Made by a program: the position numbers and the translations under genes. Positions 1-9,600 of a DNA stretch of 22,154 nt are shown here, in pieces. The stretch's first letter is position 1; every line of letters begins with the position of its first letter. The notes below the pieces were generated by a model. That model made no database searches and was not told where the DNA came from. It saw only the letters and a program-made list of their open reading frames with translations. Source of the stretch: Zygnema cylindricum (lineage: Eukaryota > Streptophyta > Zygnematophyceae > Zygnematales > Zygnemataceae); contig JBBHKE010003512.1 of assembly GCA_037447655.1 (NCBI GenBank), positions 1 through 22,154 of the forward strand, read 5' to 3'.

Positions 1-1026
1 CCATCAATACGCTTTTGTCATTGTACGGACGCAGTGGTACTGTAGGTTTTTGTGATTATACAGAAATCAATAATGGCTTTAATATTTAGGACTCCCTGTG
101 TATTAAAGTATCGACTTTATTTTGTCGTTTTCACCCAAAATGCAGTTCCGTACGAGAAAAACTTTAGCCGTACAAGAAAATCATTTTTTAAAAAGTACGG
201 CAAACGTCAAGTCGATACTTTAAATGTGCTTCATGTTTGTCGTCATGTTATCGAATTTTGGCGTTTTTATTTTTTCGACCCCCGGGCAAGAGAATCCAGC
301 CCGTCAAAAAACTTCATCAAAAATCACCTCGAGACTGTATTTTAGGGAAAGAACCACCCAAACAACGAATGAAAAACGGTCCAAGCACGGGACACACGAG
401 TGGTAAAGTTTTACGACGAGGGAGAGCACTCTCTATTTTTCTCTTTGCCCGTCACGTGTATGTACGGAGAAGACGAGCATGTACGGAAAAAAAAATGCAG
501 GGGTCTCGGATCTCCACTTTCATTCATGGGTCATTTGCAGAGTTTTGCGCTGTCGTCGCCTCTCCCCTCTCCCTCTCACACTATCATTGTTATCTTTCAC
601 TTTTTAGAATGAGGCACGACAATATTGGTATTAATATAAGATACTTAAAAAACAATTATTTTGGCTACCTTTATGTACAATTTTATGGCAAGTCGAGTGA
701 GAAAAGTCGGAAAAACGAAATCGGATAGCCATGGTTCTTTTATTTTGTGACGTTGACGTCGAAACAAGTGAGCATGGCGTCACAATGTAACAAAACCCTT
801 ATCATTGGCCATGTCACAAAAGTTACAAAAAACCAAACGTCTACCACTATTGTTGTTTTTGGTGGCGTCACTAATCGTCGGAAGTTTCGTAGTCGTCTTC
901 AACTGTCACAAAGTTGTACCTATGTCTACAACCGTCACATTTCAAAGTTCCGATTTCATTTTCGCACATAGGGACGCTCATCAAAGTAGTACGGAACATT
1001 TCACTACAGTCCAAAATACTTTATCA
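1..1026 (+). repeat. Left arm of large imperfect inverted repeat
   Basis: Pairs with 1047 to about 2000 on the opposite strand around an axis at about 1037. The innermost 46 bp (981-1026 versus 1047-1092) differ at only three positions across a 20-nt loop. Further out, translations of the two arms still correspond (NVLHVCRHV...FDPRARES on + near 220-300 and on - near 1740-1830), with indels. The arm probably continues past the window start. It contains GTAGACGT-type submotifs and no recognisable transposase. Confidence 0.82.
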
Positions 1027-1046
1027 TTCCCATGTAATCTGTACTT

Positions 1047-2030
1047 TGATAAAGTATTTTGGATTGTAGTGAAGTGCTCCGTACTACTTTGAAGAGCGTC
1101 CAATGTGCGAAAATGAAAAGGGAACTTTGAAATGTGACTGTTGTAGACGTAGGTACAGCTTGTGACGATTGAAGACGACTATGAAACTTTCGACAATTGG
1201 TGACGCGAACAAAAACAACGACGGTTGTAGACGTTTAGAGTTTTTGTGAAATTGTAGATGTTTAGGGTTTGGTGACATTGTGACGTCATGCTCACTTGTG
1301 ACAACCTCGACGTCATTTATTCAATAACTTCCCGCCATGGTTTTCTGATTTCGTTTTGTTTACTTTTCTCACTCGACTTAGCATTAAAAAAAAGCCTAAA
1401 AAATGTCAAAAAAAAAAACAAAGATCTTTTATTTTATACCTATATTGTCGTGTCTCAGTCTATATAGTGTGAGATAAAAGCGATAGTGTGAGAGGGAGAG
1501 GGGAGAAGCGACGACTGCAAAAAAATATGCAAAGGACCCATGAATGAAAGTGGAGGTTCGAGACCCGTGCAATTTTTTTTCCGTACATGCGCGTGGCGGG
1601 CACGGAGAAAAATAACGAGTACTTCCCCTCGTCCAAAAAAATTCCCACTCTTGTGGCGCGTGCGAGGGTCGTTTTTCATTCGCTGTTTGGGAGGTATTAA
1701 CTAAAAACACCCCCTCGAGGTGATTTTGGATGAAGTGTTTTGATGGGTTGGATTCTCTTGCCCTGGGGTCGAAATGCGGAAAACGCCAAAATGCGTTCAC
1801 ATGACGACAAACATGTAGTACATTCAAAGTATAGGATTGAAGTTCACTGTACTTTGGTAAACACTATTTTTTCGTACAACTAAAGTTTTTCTCGAAGTTC
1901 TTTAAATTTTAGGGCCAAAAGACAGAGAAAAGTAGATACTTTAAAATATGGGGACGTACCATAAGTGCCATCGGGTACGCTTTCATATATGAGTTCATGT
2001 TTAAGTGGTCCGGGAAAGTTAAGATCAAAT
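1047..2030 (-). repeat. Right arm of large imperfect inverted repeat
   Basis: Reverse-complement counterpart of 1-1026. Matching landmarks, in order: the TGATAAAGTATTTTGG core, CCATGG near 1336 versus 731, GAGAGGGAGAGGGGAGAAG near 1490 versus the CTCTCCC run near 570, and CGACAAACATG near 1805 versus CATGTTTGTCG near 235. The outer end is vague, because similarity fades around 1980-2030. The arms' ORFs differ by many replacement changes and contain no domain. Confidence 0.75.
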
Positions 2031-2189
2031 ATTGTAAATCGTCAAAGATGTTACAATCCGACCGATTTCAACGTAGAAAATTTATTTTCGCACTGTATCA
2101 TTTAGCGAATTATACGTCCTATGCCATTTTACCATTGAAGCCCCTTTTTTTTTTGCAACACGCTGTTGTTTTTTAGGGGATGCTTTTTC

Positions 2190-2640
2190 AACCCCCCTCT
2201 CCTTCTCACTCGACCGCTCTTCTTTAAATGAAATGCATCAATAATAGTATCAAATGAAATATTTTATTTATTTTTAATATTTTTGGTCTTAGTTTGATGG
2301 CATATCGAATGATAAAAGATAAGAAATTGAAATTGAGAAGCCATGGTAGAAAATCTACGTACTGATGACATCACAAGGTAACACGACTTCGCTATGTCAC
2401 AAAACTCTAAACATCTACAATGTCACAAAAACCTCGACGTTTACAAACGACGCCGTTTTTGTAGACGCCACCAATTTTATGATCGTAGATGTCTGCATTT
2501 CGTTTCATACTCAGTCGCACATTTTACAAACGTCTACAACTGACACATATTTGAAGTAATGAAGGCGCAAGTAACGATTGATATGGGAACACTTTGAAAA
2601 GTACAATGTGAAATTTGTGCTAAAATCCAAAGTAACATTC
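2190..2640 (+). repeat. Third, partial copy of the same repeat family
   Basis: Runs in the same order and orientation as left-arm positions about 560-1000: a CCCCTCTCC...CTCACTC run, CCATGG at 2341, then TGACATCACA, ATGTCACAAAA, GTCTACAACTGACAC and a TTTGAA end. More diverged than the two arms are from each other. Confidence 0.6.
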
Positions 2641-3456
2641 TAAAGTTTCGGTTATATGGGCACACACCCTAAGGAACGTCGATCATGTTTTTTTATGCAT
2701 CAGATATTTTACACGTGGCATATTGTGATTAGACTGCCACTTAGTGTGTATATTTTGTTGAAAGTACAAATAAAACGATGAAAGAAGAGTCTTTATTGCA
2801 AAAATTGCTATGGTAAAACCATCTGTACAAAAGGGTAAAATTGAGCATTTATATTGCAAGATAGGAAAACAAAATCATTATTTATAAGCATTGCTGTGAG
2901 CATAATTTTATTAATTGTGGACAAAGTCCAATAATCATTTGTATTCAACTTTCTACTTCATAATGGAATTTCCTATTGGACCACAATCTGTCTATGAGGC
3001 TACTTTTCTATGATAGCTATTTCCCTCTAATCCCTCTAAATCTGGTCTACAATTTTTAATTTTCTCAAGTAAGCCCCATCTATGTTATTTGTAGCAACCT
3101 ATAATTCACCTATTTTTTTTTTCTTTTCGAATATTGAATCGATTGATATAAACAAGTCATGCCTTCGTTTTTAACTGTCGAAGCAACTCACAGGTCGAAT
3201 CTTCGGGTTTTTTCTATAAAGAAAATATACTATTGCCCTACAATAAGGGACAACTTTAGCCAAAAATTGAAACTTTTAAAGACTCCTAACATTTCTTTTA
3301 AATCTAACCAAATTCTAAAAAAGTTTGCAAAAAAACTAAAAAATGTAGACTGAGAGATGCGGGTTTTTCACTTTTTATTACTATTGTTTTTAGAAAATCG
3401 TAAGTCTAACTTAACGATTTGAAAGGAATTCCAAAAGAACCTCGAGAAAAAAAAAA
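2641..3456. other. AT-rich intergenic stretch, downstream of gene 1
   Basis: No gene, RNA or repeat is seen apart from the possible poly(A) signal at 3374-3379. A 64-codon plus ORF at 3159-3353 is AT-rich and featureless. Confidence 0.6.
3374..3379 (-). promoter_or_regulatory. Possible poly(A) signal of gene 1
   Basis: AATAAA on the minus strand about 78 nt after the gene 1 stop. Distance and sequence are suitable, but the region is AT-rich and plant signals are loose, so chance occurrence is possible. Confidence 0.35.
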
Positions 3457-3642
3457 TTATATTCCACAAATACATTCTATGGGAAAAAAGAAAGCTGGGC
3501 CTGGATTCCCCAGTTCCATTCTACATCCGGTATACCAATAAGCATTCCGATATTCCCTTAGTGACTCAGCTAAAGCTTTCATACTCATTGAATCCCCTTT
3601 GAGGTACGGCTTAAAAAAACGAAGGCTGAGAACAATGGTCTC
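3457..3642 (-). CDS. Gene 1 exon 9, C-terminus and stop
   Basis: Acceptor GGGAGTAACAG| follows a long T-rich tract. It is open for 61 codons to TAA at 3457-3459. ETIVLSLRFFKPYLKG matches the family's KTIxPDxxxL, and MSMKALAESLREYRN the MSWEEF..... helix. The tail FFFPIECIC resembles the Cys-containing ends (NPxxCIC) typical of plant members. A second possible acceptor (CTCAG| at 3629) would also fit exon 7 but skip exon 8. Confidence 0.8.
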   Translation of the reverse strand, partial: ETIVLSLRFFKPYLKGDSMSMKALAESLREYRNAYWYTGCRMELGNPGPAFFFPIECICGI

Positions 3643-6600
3643 CTGTTACTCCCTCTCCCGAATCCCAAAGAAAAAAAAAAATAAAGAAAAAAAGACAAGA
3701 CAAGAAAAAAACTTGCCATTAAGAAAGAGGTCATATATTGTCACGAAAAATAAAAAAACCCTAGGTAGCCGAAAGAAACCCTAACAACCGCAAAAAAGTG
3801 TGAAAAAAACCCGAAAGGCTCTAAAAACCACGTATAAACCCGAGAAAAAAGCTCGGAGAAAAAATCGATAGTTGCGAAAGTGACAGACAAGAGACCAATT
3901 TTGGCGCAACTTTTACTCTACAAACAATGTTTTTTCCTTTCATCGATATCTTTATTTACTAAATATGTAAATAAATACCCACATTTTGTTTTTTCTTTTT
4001 ATAGAAAAAAAAGGTAAATAAATACCCACATTTAGTTTTTTCCTTTCATTGATATGATTATTCACTAAATATGTTAATTAATACCCACATTTTGTTTTTT
4101 CCTTTCATCGAAAAAAAAAAGGTAAATAAACACCCACATTTTGTTTTTTCCTTTTATTGAAAAAGAAAGGTAAATAGATAGCCACATTTGGTGGGTAATA
4201 ATAGATGAGAGGACTCACCTTTGTATGGCCACTAGTGTAAAATCTCTCTCCCTCCACCACATGGCCCCAGTTACTTCGTCCTCCTCCCAAAATCAAAATG
4301 TCACTGTCAAAAATTCACCCAAAAAAAAAATAATGCACACAAATAAAATATAATGGGCACAAAAAAAAATAACGCGAACATAAAAAAAACAAGGCACACA
4401 AAAAAAATTGCACCCAAAAAAAAATGCACACAAAAACAAATGCACCCAAAATAAAAATGCACCCAAAAAAAAAATAATGCACAAAAACAAAATAATGCTC
4501 CCAAAAAAAAAATAATGCACCCAAAAAAAGTAAACTCGTGCACACAAGAAAAAATAATGCACCGCAAAAAAAAAAAATGCACACACAAAAAAATAATGCA
4601 CCCAAAAAAAACAATAATGCACGCAAAAACACACACACACACACACACACACACATACGCATACACAACCACACATGTAGAACGAGTATGTATTACTAGG
4701 AATTCATATGAAAAAAATGGAAAATTAAAGAAAAAAAAATTGAAAAAAAAAATGAAAAAATAAAAATAAAAAAATTGAAAAAAAAATAACTGGAAATTTG
4801 AAAATTGGAGATCTTGTCCATATCAAATATTTTGAAGCGAGCGATACTTATGAGCAAAACATACTAAAGAAATATAAAAAAAACTTTTTCTTTTCCCTTT
4901 CTCTTTATTTCCATTACGTAATTTACCGACGAGCATTTTTACTCAAGCATATTATATTTCTTCTTACCTGTGGGAAGCCACAAGATGGTCAATTATGGCC
5001 CCATATCGCTTCAAAGTTTTCTTATCCCTTTTCCATATCGCCTCTTTATTTGTAATTTGCCCCACAAAAGCTTTTCGTAAAGGAAGGAGAGAATTTTTAT
5101 CATCAACAACTTTTCCTCCCGCGAGAAAAATCGGTACAGAAGATTTCACTCCCATAGCCTGAATTATAACAACGCAAAATTTAGGAAAAATATAGACAAT
5201 TTTTTTGACAAATAGACACCTAATTTAGACAAATATAGGAAGTAAAAAAAAAAAAACACCAAATTTGGACAATCATAGAGAATTTAGACAAGTAAACATC
5301 AGATTTAGACAAATTTAGACAAAATTAAGGAGTAAATATGGAGGTTGGGAATACAATGTTTATTTATTTACCTTGGGTATGTTTTACCTTTAGTATCATT
5401 CCGATTTCAATGGGGCTAAATGGGCAAAAATTGCCCTCCCTCCCTCCTCCTTCTTTCGGTTTTGCTGTCAAAGTTGAGTTGTCATAATAACAACCTGCGA
5501 TCGACAAAAGAGTAACTTTTTGTCAATTTAGACAATTTTGTCAATTTAGACAATTTTGATAATTTAGACAATTTTGTCAATTTTGTCAATTTAGACAATT
5601 TTGTAAATTTAGACAATTTTGTCAATTAAGAGAAAATTGCGAATTTAGAAAATTGCCATAATAATATATAGTGCCTAAAGTGAAAAAATAGTCTAAATAA
5701 CAAAATTGTCTAAATTGACATAATGGACAAAATGGACAAAAATGACAAAATTTTCTAAATTCACAAATTTCTCTAAATTGACAAAATTGTCTAAATTGAC
5801 AAAATTGCCTATTTTTGAAAAAAAGAAGAGTTGAATCAAATGCAAATGGCTTTGAATTTCTTCACCTTAGATATTGTAAATAAAAGAGATATTAAAACCA
5901 AACACAAAATGACAAAATATTTGTTTTTATAGTTTAACTTGAACTGTGTCTGAAAAAGCCCTCATCAACTCAAAAAAGAGTACTCACCACCCTAAAAAAA
6001 ACCAGTCAAAAGAAGTACCTTAAAAGGAAATATTTGATCATGAGATAAAGACGATAGAGGACAAATCAAATAAAAAAATCTAAAAAAATCCACATAACAC
6101 TCTGCCCCATCGCCTATAAATTTTAGTAACACTTATTCGGTAGAGCTTTTTGTAGGTCGAAAATCACAAAATAATGGTAACATTTTGAGGGAGCCCACAT
6201 CTCCCTACATTAAATTAGTATAATCAAGATTAATTTTGCTTAAATAGTTCCTTTACTCCATTATCCAAGTGTAGTACTAACTTATTCAACCAACGACTCA
6301 CCAAGTATAAGTAAGGAAGCGCAAATCGATACTGACGAGAGTTTAACAACTTTACTAAATAACTAATAAAAAGACTAAATATATGAGAGGAAGGAGAAAA
6401 TACAAAAAATAACGATGTTTACATACACACTAATAAAAAGACTACAGATATGAGAGGAAGGAGAAAACACAAAAATATAGCAATGTTGACTAAAAGTACG
6501 AGATTAAGGAAACGACAAAAAACTCACCAAAGTAGCGAAGCCAGTCCTCTTCAAATCTCATGTGAAGAGCAATATAAGGCCCTTTTATTTGAAGGGTTTG

Positions 6601-9600
6601 CACAATACCCATTCCGATTCTGTCCCCATAAAAAAACCCAAAAAAAAAAATCTGAATAAGACAAGAAAAAAAATAAGACGAGGGAAGACGATAAGACAAA
6701 TTTGAGAAAGACAATACAGTGAGAAAGACAAAAAGATGAGAAGAGAAGAGAGGAGAGAGAAGATAAGACGTACATACTGTGCGAGTTAAGCCTATCCAGA
6801 CTAAGGAGAAATTTCGGGATGTAGTTCAAAATTTTACATTTAAGGTACTGTTATTTACGGATTTGTCCCAAAAAAGGTACAGATCCTGGTCAACATCAAG
6901 AGATTTCACCATAGTACGAATAGGCTTTATATGGCAGATCTGGAAGAAATTTTGATCCAATTTGATTTTTGGGAATATTCGGGTCGAACTGGAGCATGGA
7001 ACTACTCGGCATCTTAGTCCTGAAAGACAAAAAAAAAAAGGGAAGAAAAATATACAACGAGAGGAAACAAAAACAATGAGACAAAAAAAAAACGGGACGA
7101 AAAATAAGGGAGGAGAGGAAACAAAAACAATGAAACGAAAAAACAATGGAACGAAAAAAGACACATAACACGAAGCAATAAAATATAAGTAAAGAATAAA
7201 ACACCAACAAAGCAAACGGAAGCAAAAAAAAATCACACGCACAAAAAAGAGCACTCCGAGGAAGGCAGTATATTCCTGAGGAATAATTTTACAAAAATAT
7301 GAATATCTTTCGTCTCTCTCGCTTTCTCTCTCCCTCTTTCTCTCACCTCTTTAAAACACTAAAAAAAAACACTATCAACCTTACATATTAACACGCAAAA
7401 TTCGCGCGCCAATCAGAAGACGCAAACAAGTGAAACACAAAGTACTACAAGTACTAACAAAACTACTGAGACCGAAAAGTCGTAGGATCACAAACCAAAA
7501 CAACACTTACGGCACTTTGCCATAGATTAAGAGTGGTCTTATTAGAGGAAAAGTGGGGTTGTTTACAAGACGCCGTACGTTTTTGTACATATTCGTACCA
7601 ATTTTTTTTTTTTTGTTGTTAGACAAAACATGTTTACCGAAAAACTGTCGAGATGCTCCAATATTATAGGCGTATGTCTTGACCGTTGGATGTCTCACTT
7701 TTTTAGATCCGCGAAGCAATCGTGCAAATTGTCCAGAGTGAAGACACTCTCTTCGAGTGAAGAAACTCTCTTCGCGAGGAGAGTTGCTTCACACTGGTCG
7801 GGAAACATTTGTACACGTGAAAAGTAAAAAAAATATCCACGGCCAACACGCGATCACAGGCCTAGACGTCGTACGTGTCGTACATACCATATGCCTCTTG
7901 CCACGCTGGGTGCAAGTCCACCGAAAACTTTTTCGCACGCTCCTTCTAACATACACCGACCTTCAAAGTTTGCCGCGCCTTTTTGACATTCCGTTTCGAA
8001 ATTTTGATTTCCATTTTCAAAGAGAAAATCTGGTCGCTAACTTTTCGTACGGATCACTAATTACCTCCGATGGTACACGTTCAGATTTTCCGTTTGAAGA
8101 TTTTTTTAAGATTTTTTAAATCTGAACGCTAACCTACGTGGCACCAAACATGATTGCAAAACGTTATTTACTGGCCCACAATGTGGAACGTCCTACCGGT
8201 AAACCCTACAAATAAACGTCTCCGTACGTATAGTGGGACCTCCTAATAGAAAAGAGGCCTCAGTGTGTGGCAATTGTACTCTTTGCGAACACTTTGAGAA
8301 CACTAACCACACACTAGATAAAATGAGCGTTTGCTTAAAAAACACAAAACCGGACGGTCAAAGTTGTCGCCCAAAATTTTGGAGAATCTTGCCAAATCTA
8401 CAGTAAACATATTGTATAAATAAAAATAAAAAACAATATGGCTTGGTAAGAGAATGTACATATTCCAGTAAACAACCTCACTTTTCGCCTGATGGAGGTT
8501 CACCCTTTATTAGAGTCGGCACCCATGCAACCTTAGCTTAGCAATCCAACTTTGTCTTGTAGTACCGATTCTTCGTACGTGTTTTACATGTTTGTGATTT
8601 AAGTTTGTGATCGTTGTAGACGTCCAATGTCTGTTATGGTTGTAGGCGTCTAATGCCTGTGACGGTTGTAGATGTCCAATGCCTGTGACGGTTGTGGACG
8701 TCTACAATGTCTTTTGTCACACCGTAGAGGTCAAACTTTTCCTGACATAGTAGACGTCCAATGTTTGTACGTGACATGGTAGACGTTCATTGTTTGTGGT
8801 GACAGTATAGACGTTCAATGTTTGTACGTGACGTGGTAGACGTTCAGTGTTTGTAGTGACACTGTAGACGTTCAATGTTTGTACGTGACATTGTAGACTT
8901 TCGATGTCTGTACGTGACATTGTAGACGTCCAGCGTTTGTGCGTGACATTGTAGACGTTAAGCATACAATTGTAGGCGAGTTGTTCAGATACGTGCCCGT
9001 GTCTTGCTGACTCTTTTTCTTGTCGCAGGACTTCAATCACTCTCTATTCCTCTAGAAAGAAAGTCAAGTACACGAAAGCTTTTCCATGATCTCGCCTTCT
9101 TAACTTTCCACTCTTTTCTCTCTTCATTCCTCCACTAAAAAAACTAATCTTCCGAATAAATTTCTGAAAGTTTTTTTTTTCCTATTGCTACTCATTTTTT
9201 ACGCACTTTTCCTTTAAATACTTTTCAATCGTCTACGTAGCTATTCCTGTGCAGACTTCTTCATTACTCATACTCATCTTTCTATTTATCAAAAGAAACC
9301 AATTGGCTAAAATTCTCCCTTTGTGCGTCTTTAGCTACTTTTCTTTCTTTTTTCTGCATCCTTTAGAAAAAAATAAGGACTCGTCTGGAAGCTTCACCTC
9401 TGTCGCCAGTTTTGGAGGCTTGTCCGGTTTTGTCTTTTGAAATTAGTTTGAGAGGGCAGCTTCATGTCTCAACTGAATTCGTGTGGATTTAAACCTACAA
9501 CTGATAATTTACGTTGCTTTATGAGAAGTGTGAGATGATAAAAACAAAAAAAAAAACGTTCCTTAGCCCTAATGTCAACTTTTCCGTGGTAATTGGTGAG

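Noticed and set aside
237-728. 163-aa plus ORF and its counterparts at 1429-1827 minus
   Set aside because: They lie in the two arms of the inverted repeat and diverge with many replacement changes and indels; no conserved domain.
3763-3790. AACCCTA-like telomeric motif
   Set aside because: Only two imperfect occurrences, no array.
4293-4676. Three overlapping Cys/Phe-rich ORFs of about 120 aa on the minus strand
   Set aside because: They are translations of the TGCACCC/A-run satellite and the (CA)n microsatellite in all three frames.
6826-7254. 142-aa hydrophobic minus-strand ORF resembling a membrane protein
   Set aside because: Most of it is the reverse complement of A-rich repeats and intron pyrimidine tract. 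Only the part overlapping exon 4 is coding, and in another frame.
8346-8397. Minus-strand segment DLARFSKILGDNFDRP as an exon of gene 1
   Set aside because: Acceptor is good but the donor (CCG|GTTTTG) is poor, and including it is not needed for an in-phase model.
8717-9040. 107-aa minus ORF with periodic peptide
   Set aside because: It is the translation of the 29-bp minisatellite inside a gene 1 intron. Recorded as a low-interest finding only.
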